This document shows positions 9,733 to 17,610 of a stretch of DNA of 41,801 nt, in pieces. The notes beneath the pieces are model-generated. The model saw nothing but the letters and a program-made list of their open reading frames with translations, ran no database searches and was not told the origin of the DNA. Position numbers and translations under genes: made by a program. The stretch's first letter is position 1; each line of letters starts with the position of its first letter. This DNA is from Verrucomicrobiota bacterium (lineage in GTDB: Bacteria > Verrucomicrobiota > Verrucomicrobiia > Opitutales > Coraliomargaritaceae), in assembly GCA_030829145.1 (NCBI GenBank), contig JAURBE010000006.1, positions 1 through 41,801 on the forward strand, given 5' to 3'.

Positions 9733-10896
9733 ATGATTACGACGACAGAAGCCCTCGCAGATGCAGTGCAGGCCGCTCAAGCGGCTGGTGCAGTAGGCAT
9801 CGACACTGAATTTGTTTGGGATCGCACCTACTATCCGACACTTGGGCTTGTTCAAATTGGCTATCCAGATGGGCACTGTGAGCTGATTGATGCGCCAGAA
9901 ATTGAGGATTGGTCGCCGTTCGCCGTCCTCATGGCAGACGAGAATACCGTCAAGATCCTTCACGATGCACAGCAGGACCTTACCATTCTCAAACGCGCTT
10001 GCGGAGCCTATCCTAAAAATATCTTCGATACGCAGCGATCTGCTGGATTTGTGGGTCTCTCCTCTACAATATCCCTGAGCGAGCTGCTCAAGACCTTATT
10101 AAAAGTGCGTTTAGATAAGTCGGAGACGCGCTCCAACTGGCTGGCACGACCGCTTTCAGACAAGCAGGAGAAATACGCCGAAGACGATGTACGCTATTCT
10201 ACCCGCCTGATGGAGCAGATTATGGCAAAGGCGGATGTCCTGGGGCGTCAACAGTGGATCATTGACGAGATGAAGTACTACGAAAATGAAGACTTGTACC
10301 AAGAATTCCACCCCGATGCGGACATGCCGCGGGTGCGTGGGAGTGGCTCCTTGACGAATCAGCAGCGCAACATTGTAAGGGCACTCGGTTCCTGGCGTGA
10401 GCTTAAAGCGCGTCAGCGCAATTTACCGCGTAATTTTATCTTATCCGACGATGCCATCGTCTCTCTAATGAAAAAAACGCCGACTTCAGCTGAAGCGATT
10501 CAGCCCAGCCGTGGTCTGACAGAGCGCTGCTTACAGCACAATCGTGGTAAGATTTGGGCGGCGATCGAGCGTGGGCTAGAGGGAGACTTACCTCCATTAG
10601 CGAATGGCCGGCATAAAGGGCCAGCACCCGATGATGGATATGAATCTCGCGTCGATCTGACTTTAGCCCTGATTAAAGGCATTTGCTTGGCAGCGCAAAT
10701 CGATCCGCCTCTGATTGGCAATCGCGCCGATGTGACCGCATTCGTGCTTGAAGCCGAAGTCGCGGATGCCGAACGTCACCGGATCCTGCGCGGCTGGCGG
10801 GCTGAGTTTATCGGCAACCGTTTGCTAGGAGTGCTGAAAGGCCAGGGCTCTATTGTGATCAACATGGAGACCAAGCTACCTGAGCTAATTGATTGA
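9733..10896 (+). CDS. rnd: Ribonuclease D
   Basis: 387 residues, the normal length. DEDDy exonuclease motifs are complete: Exo I GIDTEFVWDRTYYP near residue 22 (Asp and Glu metal ligands), Exo II HDAQQDL near residue 77, and Exo III YAEDDVRY near residue 150 with the catalytic Tyr. An HRDC nucleic-acid-binding domain follows (ALGSWRELKARQRNLPRNFILSDD), and the C-terminal third probably contains a second HRDC-like domain, as in E. coli RNase D. The enzyme trims the 3' ends of tRNA and other stable RNA precursors. It lies just upstream of, and convergent with, a tRNA gene. The ATG start is the first in frame and no SD sequence is obvious. Confidence 0.95.
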   Translation: MITTTEALADAVQAAQAAGAVGIDTEFVWDRTYYPTLGLVQIGYPDGHCELIDAPEIEDWSPFAVLMADENTVKILHDAQQDLTILKRACGAYPKNIFDTQRSAGFVGLSSTISLSELLKTLLKVRLDKSETRSNWLARPLSDKQEKYAEDDVRYSTRLMEQIMAKADVLGRQQWIIDEMKYYENEDLYQEFHPDADMPRVRGSGSLTNQQRNIVRALGSWRELKARQRNLPRNFILSDDAIVSLMKKTPTSAEAIQPSRGLTERCLQHNRGKIWAAIERGLEGDLPPLANGRHKGPAPDDGYESRVDLTLALIKGICLAAQIDPPLIGNRADVTAFVLEAEVADAERHRILRGWRAEFIGNRLLGVLKGQGSIVINMETKLPELID

Positions 10897-11054
10897 GGAG
10901 AGGGTTGAAGAGAGTAGGGTTGAGACTTGAGTGAATTCAGAGAATCGCTTCCTATAACACGAATGGACTGTGTACGCTTGCCCTCCGGGCGGCTGAAGTC
11001 ACATTTGAATCTGCTCTGGGAGTTCAAATATGCCATAAAGTGATGTCTGCTTAC

Positions 11055-11084
11055 AAAAAAACCTCTCGTGAAAGCGAGAGGTTT
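11055..11084 (-). terminator. Rho-independent terminator of the tRNA gene (possibly bidirectional)
   Basis: A perfect 7-bp stem CCTCTCG/CGAGAGG encloses a 6-base loop. Read on the minus strand it is followed by seven T residues, 14 bases beyond the encoded CCA end of the tRNA. On the plus strand it is followed by only TTT, but it could still end rnd transcription coming from the other side. Confidence 0.85.
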
Positions 11085-11097
11085 AATTTCTTCAAAA

Positions 11098-11172
<75 letters not shown>

Positions 11173-11184
11173 GTCCGATTTGAA

Positions 11185-11221
11185 AGGATGCTCAGAAAAG
11201 GAGTGTTTGCACCTATGTCAA
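11185..11221 (-). promoter_or_regulatory. Candidate tRNA promoter
   Basis: A consensus -35 TTGACA (minus strand, 11216-11221) lies about 45 bases upstream of the tRNA 5' end. The matching -10 position holds only a weak TTTCTG/TTCTGA, so the call is tentative. Confidence 0.35.
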
Positions 11222-11331
11222 GCCTTGGTGATGTGCTTTTCGTCAAATTAAAGAGCACTTTATTTCGTCTGGGTTGTTGGGGCGAGTGCTTTTTTGGCGA
11301 CAGATACGCGGAATCCGATTTAATGGATACT

Positions 11332-11925
11332 ATGTTTACAGGAATCGTAGAAGAAACAGGGGCAGTGGTGTCCTTTGAAGAACAGGAAAATTCATGGCGC
11401 TTGGTGTTAGCGGCAGAGGTCGTGACTCAGGGTTTACAGATGGGCGATAGCGTCGCCGTGAATGGTTGTTGCCTCACTGCGGTCGCTTTTGATCAGTCAC
11501 GTATTGAGTTTGATTTACTCGGCGAGACCAAGCGGTTGACCTCGATCGATGGGCTTGGGCCGGGTGGCAAAGTGAACCTAGAGCGGGCGTTACTACCGAG
11601 CACCCGTATGGGTGGGCACTTCGTATCCGGGCATGTCGACGGCACCGCAGTGATTGAAGCGATTGAGCCGCGTGGTAAAGATTTCTATTTCCGTATCCGA
11701 CCAGACGCCGATAAGCTCAAGTATATCGTCAGTAAAGGCTGCATTACGGTAGACGGTATTTCGCTGACTGTCTCGGAAGTCGACGCTACCGGTTTTGCTA
11801 TTTGGCTGATTCCACATACGATGGAAGTCACGAACCTACATACCAAAAAAGTCGGCGACCGAGTGAATCTAGAATACGACTTGATTGCCAAGTACGTCGA
11901 AAAGTTGTTTGCGCCAGAGGTCTAG
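11332..11925 (+). CDS. ribE: Riboflavin synthase, alpha subunit
   Basis: 197 residues from the ATG giving [10 protein letters not shown], the canonical N-terminus of the family; an ATG three codons earlier (11323) is the alternative. Two tandem lumazine-binding barrels are present: the first with [15 protein letters not shown], the second with [11 protein letters not shown] and [14 protein letters not shown]. These are the paired signatures of riboflavin synthase, which converts two 6,7-dimethyl-8-ribityllumazines to riboflavin plus a pyrimidinedione. The frame is open far upstream through the tRNA, but that extension is not family-like and is rejected. No FMN riboswitch is visible in the 150 bases upstream. 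The stop overlaps the convergent aquaporin stop by 3 bases. Confidence 0.95.
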   Translation: MFTGIVEETGAVVSFEEQENSWRLVLAAEVVTQGLQMGDSVAVNGCCLTAVAFDQSRIEFDLLGETKRLTSIDGLGPGGKVNLERALLPSTRMGGHFVSGHVDGTAVIEAIEPRGKDFYFRIRPDADKLKYIVSKGCITVDGISLTVSEVDATGFAIWLIPHTMEVTNLHTKKVGDRVNLEYDLIAKYVEKLFAPEV

Positions 11926-12590
11926 GTATTACTTTGAGTGGCCTCAGGAAATTCGTTAGGGGCAGTGATTTGCATACTGCGAAAAATTAACCCCGCAGCT
12001 GCTGCGGCGACGATTTGCACGATGCTGTAAAGTGCGAATGCATGCCATGGAATGAAGCCGTTGATGCAGAGCGCCAGTGTGACCGCTGGATTAAACGCAG
12101 CAAATGAGATTGGCCCGACTGCATAGGCACCCGCAGCGACGATGGCTCCAATCGCGAGTCCATAAAATCCATTGCCGACGGTACCTTTAGCAATCGCGAC
12201 ATTAAGAATCACCCACATTAGAGCGAAGGTAAATGCCAACTCTGCGACGATGACGCGAGTGGTGTTGATTTCAATGGCGGTGACTTCTGCAAGCCCTGTT
12301 GGATTGAGCACTGAGATCGTCAACGCAGCAGCCAGTGCCCCTAAAAAAATGACAGTAACAAATGGCAGGAAGGCTTTTGCGCTGTGCGTCCCTGCGCAGA
12401 GGTATGTGACTGTTGTCGCAGGATTAAAATGGGCTTTCGATAGATGGCCGCATGAATAGACCAGCGCCGCCAAGCCGACGCCAACTGCGATTGGTGTGAG
12501 CTCTGCAGCACCAGGCGGTGTGATGCACATACCGATGATTAGATAGAGGAAGTAAGTGCCAATAAACTCGGCGATTAGTTTGTTTTTCAT
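11922..12590 (-). CDS. aqpS: MIP-family aquaglyceroporin of the ars operon (AqpS-like)
   Basis: 222 residues, six helices, two NPA boxes: HFNPATT (about residue 56) and AFNPAVT (about 167). The Arg that normally follows the second NPA and forms the aromatic/Arg filter is Val here. To my recollection the same change occurs in Sinorhizobium AqpS, the arsenite-conducting channel of an ars operon, and it widens the filter. The gene is the last of a minus-strand cluster arsR, Cys-rich protein, permease, arsC, aqp. In such operons arsenite produced by ArsC leaves the cell passively through the channel. The MIP family is certain; the arsenite role is inferred from context and filter residue. Confidence 0.85.
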   Translation of the reverse strand: MKNKLIAEFIGTYFLYLIIGMCITPPGAAELTPIAVGVGLAALVYSCGHLSKAHFNPATTVTYLCAGTHSAKAFLPFVTVIFLGALAAALTISVLNPTGLAEVTAIEINTTRVIVAELAFTFALMWVILNVAIAKGTVGNGFYGLAIGAIVAAGAYAVGPISFAAFNPAVTLALCINGFIPWHAFALYSIVQIVAAAAAGLIFRSMQITAPNEFPEATQSNT

Positions 12591-12666
12591 GGTATTGGGA
12601 TGGTGTGCAGTGCGCGAGATACGATAAGGAGGTGTTGCCTTTGGATCTGGTATTTAGGATTTCAGA

Positions 12667-13107
12667 TCACGCCTCTTTATGAGCTTCACGGTAGCCGTTA
12701 GCGTAGGCTTCAAATACGAGTTTGATCTCGTCGCGGATACGGCGAAAGGCGTCGATTTCAGATTCTCCCACACGCTGAGCGTGTGGGGGATCTTCGAAGC
12801 CCCAGTGGTAGCGGTTTACCATGCCCGGGAAAGTCGGGCAGACTTGGTCGGCATTGCCGCAGACAGTAATCACGGTGGTAATACCAGCATCGAGATATTG
12901 ATCTAAATGATCTGAGGTGTGACCTTCGGTGCTGATGCCGAGTTCTTCAATTGCTTGCAATGCAAGTGGGTGGACGGCGCCCTTTGGTTTGGAGCCAGCG
13001 CTGAATACTTCAAAAAGGTCGCCAGCAGCGGCGCGTAAAATGGCTTCGGCCATGTGACTACGGCAAGAATTGCCAGTGCAGAGAATGAGGACTTTTGATT
13101 TGGACAT
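12667..13107 (-). CDS. arsC: Arsenate reductase, thioredoxin-coupled (LMW phosphatase fold)
   Basis: 146 residues. The phosphate loop is [13 protein letters not shown] (Cys10, Cys15, Arg16: the CX5R motif). The redox pair Cys83 and Cys90 lies in [17 protein letters not shown], as in Staphylococcus-type ArsC, where Cys10-82-89 shuttle a disulfide to the surface for thioredoxin. The general-acid region contains HWGFEDPP. It reduces arsenate to arsenite in the cytoplasm. It lies between the permease and the aquaporin and supplies their likely substrate. It is not the glutaredoxin-type ArsC, which has no CX5R loop. Confidence 0.93.
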   Translation of the reverse strand: MSKSKVLILCTGNSCRSHMAEAILRAAAGDLFEVFSAGSKPKGAVHPLALQAIEELGISTEGHTSDHLDQYLDAGITTVITVCGNADQVCPTFPGMVNRYHWGFEDPPHAQRVGESEIDAFRRIRDEIKLVFEAYANGYREAHKEA

Positions 13108-13138
13108 AGAGTTGTTAGATGAAGGTTATTTGTTGCTG

Positions 13139-13209
13139 GGAGGGACGAGCTCCGCCTCGTCCGCGAATGATTTGTGAGTTTTGGCGGACGAGGCGGAGCT
13201 CGTTCCTCC
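13139..13209. repeat. Long imperfect palindrome (REP-like family B) between permease and arsC
   Basis: Two 26-base arms (13139-13164 and 13184-13209) differ at one position, which would be a G-T pair, and enclose a 19-base spacer. The arm begins GGAGGGACGAGCTCC. Related single copies occur at 30188-30215 and, inverted, 30733-30751. There is no T-tract on either side, so a simple terminator is less likely than a dispersed REP-like element. The hairpin would lie in the ars mRNA and may affect arsC expression. Confidence 0.8.
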
Positions 13210-13218
13210 AAGATTAGA

Positions 13219-14172
13219 TTAAAGATAGTTCGCCAATAGGTTGAGCAGATAGCCGGTAAAAATAATCGCCAGAGTCGTGATGCCAAAATAGATCCCAATC
13301 AATTTGAGGTGCATCGTACGACGCAGCATGATCGCTTCGGGTAGACTGAGTGCAGCCATGGCCATCATAAATGCCAGTGCAGTGCCAAGAGGGATACCTT
13401 TTTGAAACAGTACGACGGCGATGGGTACGATCGCAGCACAGCTGCCATACATCGGTACACCAAGCACTGTTGCGATTGGCACGGAGAAGATGCCTGTGGC
13501 TGCCATCAGCGAGTGGATCGTATCCTGTGGCACATAGTTGTGAATGAACGCGCCGATGCCAACGCCAACGATCACCCAAAGCCAAATCTGCTGAATGACG
13601 CTCACGGCTTCGTCGAGTCCATAGCGCAGTCGGGTTATGATTGTGTGCTGAACCTCGGAATCGTCTGCACGTGCGCTATTAATGATGTCTTGTTCTAGGT
13701 AGTTGCTGAGTCCCATTTTGCCCAGAATTGCTCCAGCGACCGTGCCGATGAGTAAACCACTGCAGACATAGGCGATAGTGATGGGCATTCCGAATTCGCC
13801 TGCCATCAAGATGACCAAATATTCATTGATAATAGGAGAGGTGATCAGGAATGAGAAGGTGACGCCCAGAGGCACACCCGCCTTCAGCAAGCTGATGAAT
13901 ATCGGAATTGAGGAGCAGGAGCAAAAGGGAGTGATTGCACCAAAGAGTGCGGCGACAAAGTTCCCCACGATGCCACCCTGGCTCATCCAGGCCTTCAGTT
14001 TATGCTCGGGGAGGTAGCTGCGCAGCACGCCGATCACGAAGATCATGGCCGCCAGTAGCAGGAATATTTTGATGGTATCGTAAAAGAAGAAATGGACCGC
14101 TCCAGTGAATTTGGATTCGGGGTCCATTCCCGCCCAGTCGTAGATCAGGAGGTCGATGAGTTCGGTGAGCAT
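13219..14172 (-). CDS. PF03773 (UPF0718/ArsP-type) permease
   Basis: 317 residues, about eight transmembrane helices in two repeats. Diagnostic segments are [16 protein letters not shown] (about residue 80) and the second-repeat counterpart [21 protein letters not shown] (about residue 215). The hydrophilic loop between them (about 160-190) is acidic. The TPFCSCSS cysteines are the presumed metalloid/thiol site. Members include ArsP, which exports trivalent methylarsenicals, and other members of uncertain substrate (YraQ-like). Encoded within arsR, arsC and aqp genes, it is probably an arsenic or organoarsenical exporter; there is no ArsB or Acr3 in the operon. The substrate remains inference. 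Confidence 0.85.
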   Translation of the reverse strand: MLTELIDLLIYDWAGMDPESKFTGAVHFFFYDTIKIFLLLAAMIFVIGVLRSYLPEHKLKAWMSQGGIVGNFVAALFGAITPFCSCSSIPIFISLLKAGVPLGVTFSFLITSPIINEYLVILMAGEFGMPITIAYVCSGLLIGTVAGAILGKMGLSNYLEQDIINSARADDSEVQHTIITRLRYGLDEAVSVIQQIWLWVIVGVGIGAFIHNYVPQDTIHSLMAATGIFSVPIATVLGVPMYGSCAAIVPIAVVLFQKGIPLGTALAFMMAMAALSLPEAIMLRRTMHLKLIGIYFGITTLAIIFTGYLLNLLANYL

Positions 14173-14202
14173 GTGATGTGGTGAGATGCTTTTTGAGGGG
14201 TG

Positions 14203-14284
14203 AGACAGACATTTGCTTCGCCATCTCCGGCAAGCCTCCGTCTGTCTGTTAGTTTAAGCAGTTAGGACAGACAGGAATGTCTGT
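14203..14284. repeat. Composite REP-like palindrome (family A)
   Basis: A long hairpin has arms AGACAGAC (14203-14210) and GTCTGTCT (14240-14247). An inner hairpin within the loop is built from GCTT/AAGC and GCC/GGC. A standard family-A palindrome ACAGACAGGAATGTCTGT follows at 14267-14284. The same two-part arrangement recurs at 17507-17595 with a changed stem. It fills the gap between the permease start and the Cys-rich gene stop. Confidence 0.75.
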
Positions 14285-14295
14285 CTCACAGCGCT

Positions 14296-14469
14296 TTAGC
14301 AGCACTTGCCGCCTTTGCCCTTATCGTCGTCGGAGCAGCATGAGCTGTTCTTGGCTTGTTCGTCGGCTTTCTCCTTCATCGCTGTATCGACCTTGGTGAG
14401 GATGCGTTTGAAGAAGCCGGGCTTGGGAGCGTCGCTTGGCTGGAGATTGTTGGATGGTTGTTGGGTCAT
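14296..14469 (-). CDS. Small Cys-rich protein of the ars operon
   Basis: 57 residues from the ATG giving MTQQPSNN. The frame is open further upstream, but that extension would translate the REP pair and is rejected. It has a Pro/Asn-rich N-terminus, a basic amphipathic middle (FFKRILTKVDTAMKEKADEQAK, residues 19-40) and a C-terminal tail with two Cys pairs, SSCCSDDDK and GGKCC. There is no signal peptide and no membrane helix. I recognise no named family, although small proteins with a CC...CC tail are often found beside PF03773 permeases. A cytoplasmic thiol-rich metalloid binder or chaperone handing As(III) to the permease is a reasonable guess, no more. Confidence 0.7.
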   Translation of the reverse strand: MTQQPSNNLQPSDAPKPGFFKRILTKVDTAMKEKADEQAKNSSCCSDDDKGKGGKCC

Positions 14470-14491
14470 TTTGATGATGAGTGTGAGTGGC

Positions 14492-14536
14492 ACAGACATT
14501 CCTGTCTGTGGTTCTGAAACAGACAGGAATGTCTGT
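14492..14536. repeat. BIME-like pair of inverted family-A REP palindromes
   Basis: The 18-base palindrome ACAGACATTCCTGTCTGT (14492-14509) and its reverse complement ACAGACAGGAATGTCTGT (14519-14536) are separated by 9 bases. The loop asymmetry (TTCC versus GGAA) shows that the two units are in opposite orientation. They lie between the arsR stop and the start of the Cys-rich gene. Confidence 0.85.
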
Positions 14537-14550
14537 ATCACTTTAAGAGG

Positions 14551-14934
14551 TCAGCAGCATGGCTGCGGAGCGCAGACGGCTGTCGGGCAGTCCGGGCTGT
14601 CTTGTGTGATCTGTTGGATTAGCTGTTTGCGGGCTACGAGGTCACGTTGCAGTTGGTTGCATTCCGAGCAGTCGGCTTGCAGGAGATAATCGAGGTTGAC
14701 GCGCAGCAGTCCGTGGACCGGTTGTGCCAAACTGTAGACCATCCAGGTCCCTTGGCGGTGTGCTTCGAGCAGACCAATTTGTTTCATGATCGCAAGCTGT
14801 TTGGAGGCCTTGACTTGCGGAATGTCTATGATCGTTTGCAAGTGACATACGCAGAGTGAACCCCCATCCAGTAGATTTAAGATCCGTAGTCGCTGCGGAT
14901 CAGCGATACATTTGTAGATCTCTGATGCTTCCAT
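14551..14934 (-). CDS. arsR: ArsR-family arsenic-responsive repressor
   Basis: 127 residues. A winged-helix HTH occupies about residues 8-85 ([11 protein letters not shown], then the recognition-helix region [29 protein letters not shown]). The helix-3 metalloid site SLCVCHL (Cys28, Cys30) matches the ELCVCDL site of classical ArsR. The C-terminus has further cysteines ([13 protein letters not shown]), which may add a third ligand. It represses the downstream genes until As(III) binds. It heads the operon and is transcribed from a consensus promoter overlapped by an ATATAC/GTATAT dyad. The start codon lies only about 3 bases from the predicted transcription start, which accounts for the missing SD sequence. 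Confidence 0.93.
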   Translation of the reverse strand: MEASEIYKCIADPQRLRILNLLDGGSLCVCHLQTIIDIPQVKASKQLAIMKQIGLLEAHRQGTWMVYSLAQPVHGLLRVNLDYLLQADCSECNQLQRDLVARKQLIQQITQDSPDCPTAVCAPQPCC

Positions 14935-14943
14935 TATGGCTAT

Positions 14944-14972
14944 AATATACCTATTTTAGTATATACTGTCAA
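14944..14972 (-). promoter_or_regulatory. arsR promoter with overlapping ArsR operator
   Basis: On the minus strand TTGACA (14967-14972), a 17-base spacer and TATATT (14944-14949) form a near-perfect sigma-70 promoter. The dyad ATATAC-N8-GTATAT (14945-14964) covers the -10 box and most of the spacer, as expected of an ArsR operator. Transcription should start near 14937, about 3 bases before the arsR ATG. Confidence 0.75.
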
Positions 14973-14985
14973 TGGTATGTTTTTA

Positions 14986-15024
<39 letters not shown>

Positions 15025-15105
15025 GCGCCTACACATGGTCGAGGAATCAAAAGCATTGCCAGCTCGCGACGGTTTTTTTTGGGTAGCGCGCACCTCTTAC
15101 TGATT

Positions 15106-16710
15106 ATGCTGCTACCACTACTAATTTTTTCTGCGCTGCTGCTTGCGCTCGCGTATCGCTTTTATGGTCGTTTCTTGGAAACGCGCTGCGGGATCAACCC
15201 TAAACGTGAGACGCCAGCTTGTAAGGTGAATGACGGAGTGGACTATGTGCCGACGCGTGCTTCGGTGCTTTTTGGGCATCACTTTTCGTCGATCGCGGGC
15301 GCGGGGCCGATTGTGGGTCCAATTATTGCGGCATCGGTGTTTGGTTGGCTACCGACGTGGATTTGGATCATTGTGGGCTGTATCTTTGTTGGTGGGGTGC
15401 ATGATTTTGGTAGCACGCTGATGTCGCTGCGCAGTGGCGGGCGCTCGATTACGTCGACTTGCCGAAAGTTGGTGGGTGAAACGACAGGTAAGTTGTTTTT
15501 GATTTTTGTACTTCTAGCGTTGGTGTATGTGATTGTGGTGTTTTTGGATATTACAGTGGCGGGCTTTATGGCGCAGCCAGCAGTAACGACGGCGTCGGGG
15601 TGGTTTATCTTAGTGGCTCTGGTATTTGGCGTGGTGGTGAAGCGCTCTCGCTTATCTTATAAAATCGTGATCCCGGCCTTCGTGTTACTGACGTACTTTG
15701 GTCTTTGGTTGGGGGTGCAGTTTCCTGCGCCTGCGATGAGTAAGGAGTTTTTGATGGGAGCCTTGGTATTGTATTGTTATGTGGCGGCGATTTTACCGGT
15801 CAGTACTTTGATGCAGCCTCGGGATTTCCTGAGTGCCACCTTTCTGTATGCGATTATGGCGATGGGAATGTTGGGGCTGTGCGTGCATGGAGGTGGCTTT
15901 GAGTTGCCGATGGTTACCAGCTTTGAGCCGAAGGACCTCCACTACATGGTGCCGTTTCTGTTTATTACTGTGGCTTGTGGTGCGTGTAGTGGGTTTCACA
16001 GCATTGTAAGCAGTGGTACGACTTCGAAACAAATTCAGACCGAGCGTGATGTGCGTAAAGTGTCGTACGGGGCAATGTTGGTCGAAGGCCTGTTAGCGGT
16101 GTTTGCACTCGCTTGTATTGGTGTGGTTGGCTCGTTTGAGGGCGCGCCGCTAAATGCATTTTCCGGCGGTGCGGCAGTGTTTTTTGGTGCGTTGGGCGTG
16201 CCGCTCGAGCTGGGCGCGACCTTTGCGACTTTGGCAGTCAGCACCTTCCTGCTGACCACTTTAGATACGTGCACTCGGTTAACTCGTTTCTTGGTCGAAG
16301 AGTTGTTTGATTGGCGCGGTGCGAGCAGTCGCTACCTGGGCACATTTCTAGTGTTACTGTTACCTGCAGTGTGCGCCTTTGGCACGTTCACTGGCCCAGA
16401 TGGCACGGTCATACCTGTGTGGAAAGCAATTTGGCCGCTGTTTGGTGCGACCAATCAATTATTAGCGGCTTTGGCGTTGATTACATTTGTGGTCTTCTTA
16501 AAGCATCGTCGGATCGCTTTTGCCTTTGCGCTGGTACCTGCAATTGCCATGAGTATCATGCCGGTTATGGCGTTGGTGATGATGGTCATTCAACACGGGC
16601 CGTTGAGCCTCTTAGGGGGGATCGCTCTGGGCATGGTACTGCTGGGAGTTTACGTCACGTTGATGTCGTTGAAGTTTGTTTGTACGCCTGCGGTGGCGGT
16701 GGCGGGGTGA
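15106..16710 (+). CDS. CstA-family carbon starvation / pyruvate-type transporter
   Basis: 534 residues from the ATG giving [24 protein letters not shown], which matches the usual N-terminus; the frame opens 31 codons earlier, but that part is not family-like and starts inside the heptamer repeat. There are about 14-16 hydrophobic helices. Family segments are [27 protein letters not shown] (about residue 46), [19 protein letters not shown] and [15 protein letters not shown]. coli CstA and BtsT are proton-coupled pyruvate transporters (CstA was earlier linked to peptide uptake), and this shorter form belongs to the same fold. Its neighbours (ars operon, RAYT) are unrelated to its function. Confidence 0.9.
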   Translation: MLLPLLIFSALLLALAYRFYGRFLETRCGINPKRETPACKVNDGVDYVPTRASVLFGHHFSSIAGAGPIVGPIIAASVFGWLPTWIWIIVGCIFVGGVHDFGSTLMSLRSGGRSITSTCRKLVGETTGKLFLIFVLLALVYVIVVFLDITVAGFMAQPAVTTASGWFILVALVFGVVVKRSRLSYKIVIPAFVLLTYFGLWLGVQFPAPAMSKEFLMGALVLYCYVAAILPVSTLMQPRDFLSATFLYAIMAMGMLGLCVHGGGFELPMVTSFEPKDLHYMVPFLFITVACGACSGFHSIVSSGTTSKQIQTERDVRKVSYGAMLVEGLLAVFALACIGVVGSFEGAPLNAFSGGAAVFFGALGVPLELGATFATLAVSTFLLTTLDTCTRLTRFLVEELFDWRGASSRYLGTFLVLLLPAVCAFGTFTGPDGTVIPVWKAIWPLFGATNQLLAALALITFVVFLKHRRIAFAFALVPAIAMSIMPVMALVMMVIQHGPLSLLGGIALGMVLLGVYVTLMSLKFVCTPAVAVAG

Positions 16711-16720
16711 GTGATGTGAT

Positions 16721-16738
16721 ACAGGCATTCCTGCCTGT
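16721..16738. repeat. Variant family-A REP palindrome
   Basis: ACAGGCATTCCTGCCTGT keeps the TTCC loop of family A, but both arms carry the compensating change AGAC to AGGC. It lies 10 bases after the cstA-like stop and could also serve as that gene's 3' hairpin; T residues follow it. Confidence 0.8.
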
Positions 16739-16743
16739 TTTTT

Positions 16744-16839
16744 GGGAGGAGAACAGACAGGAATGTCTGTATCACGGGAGGAGAACAGACAGGAATGTCT
16801 GTATCACGGGAGGAGAACAGACAGGAATGTCTGTATCAC
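16744..16839. repeat. Three tandem 32-base units, each with a family-A REP
   Basis: Three identical 32-base units (16744-16775, 16776-16807, 16808-16839) each consist of GGGAGGAGA, the palindrome ACAGACAGGAATGTCTGT and ATCAC. A GGAG tetranucleotide lies at the 5' foot of each palindrome, a position that RAYT enzymes read in characterised REP systems. The array ends 40 bases before the RAYT gene. Confidence 0.93.
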
Positions 16840-16879
16840 GTTCACTTGCGGTATTATTGTGATCCGTTAGCTATAAGTG

Positions 16880-17491
16880 ATGACAATGGAGTCACTGAAT
16901 GCTGAGGTTGAAATGCGGTCGCGTAATTTACCGCATTGGACGCGGGATGGGGCTGTGTATTGGGTGACTTTTCGGCTCGCGGACTCATTGCCTCAAGAGA
17001 AGGTGGCGCAGTTGAAGGCGGAGCGTGAGGAATGGGCACTGCAGAATCCTGAGCCGTGGACTGCGGAGCAACAACGGGACTCTGCGACGCGGTTTACGAA
17101 ACGTGTGCAGACTTGGCTGGATGCTGGGTATGGGAGTTGCGTGCTAGGCCGGTCGATAATTCGTAAGCATGTGTGCAATTGCCTGCTGCGATTCGATGGG
17201 ACGCGTTTGCGGCTTCATGCGGCGGTGATTATGCCGAATCATGTGCATGCGCTGGTGGAGCCTTTGGGGGAGTCTGAGTTATCTGATTTACTGAAAGGAA
17301 TCAAAGGCGCGAGTGCTCGCTTAGTGAATCAGGCGCTAGGGAGGTCTGGTGTGTTTTGGATGGACGAGTCCTATGATCGTATCGTCCGAAACAGCAAAGA
17401 GTATGCTTATTTTTTACGCTACATCCGTGAGAATCCTGTGAAGGTTCAGTTGGCGGAGGCGGAGTATTGGCTCTACTTTATGAAGTCGTGA
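16880..17491 (+). CDS. REP-associated tyrosine transposase (RAYT, Y1/HUH)
   Basis: 203 residues. The N-terminus RNLPHWTRDGAVYWVTFRLADSLP is typical of this RAYT subgroup. The HUH metal motif is MPNHVHALV (His121, His123). The C-terminal catalytic helix is KEYAYFLRYIRENPVK, with Tyr175, 177 or 181 as candidate nucleophile. Such single-copy domesticated transposases bind and cut REP hairpins in single-stranded DNA. Both flanks carry family-A REPs: three tandem copies upstream and a composite copy downstream, which makes it their likely cognate enzyme. The reading frame is intact, so the gene is probably active or recently so. A GTG at 16877 and an ATG at 16886 are alternative starts. Confidence 0.9.
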   Translation: MTMESLNAEVEMRSRNLPHWTRDGAVYWVTFRLADSLPQEKVAQLKAEREEWALQNPEPWTAEQQRDSATRFTKRVQTWLDAGYGSCVLGRSIIRKHVCNCLLRFDGTRLRLHAAVIMPNHVHALVEPLGESELSDLLKGIKGASARLVNQALGRSGVFWMDESYDRIVRNSKEYAYFLRYIRENPVKVQLAEAEYWLYFMKS

Positions 17492-17506
17492 AAGAGTGAG
17501 TGTGAA

Positions 17507-17595
17507 ACAGGCATTGCTATGCCATCTCTGGTAGACCTCCGTCCTGCCTGTAGCTTAGGGTAAGTGCTGGCTCTGGAACAGACAGGAATGTCTGT
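17507..17595. repeat. Composite REP-like palindrome downstream of RAYT (family A)
   Basis: The outer arms are ACAGGCA (17507-17513) and TGCCTGT (17545-17551), with an inner hairpin containing GCCATCTCTGG. A standard REP ACAGACAGGAATGTCTGT follows at 17578-17595 with ATCAC after it. It parallels 14203-14284, but the outer stem differs by compensating changes. It ends 15 bases before the dgt stop. Confidence 0.75.
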
Positions 17596-17610
17596 ATCAC
17601 ATTTTTACGC

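Noticed and set aside
11173-11331. FMN riboswitch upstream of riboflavin synthase
   Set aside because: None of the conserved FMN-aptamer segments are present.
12767-12787. 9-bp palindrome CCCACACGC-TGA-GCGTGTGGG
   Set aside because: It lies inside the arsC coding sequence, encodes conserved-looking residues, and has no second copy or T-tract.
14470-14541. Upstream extension of the Cys-rich protein
   Set aside because: It would translate the REP pair; the internal ATG gives a coherent small protein.
16744-16839. CRISPR-like array
   Set aside because: The units are directly adjacent and identical with no unique spacers, and no cas genes are present.
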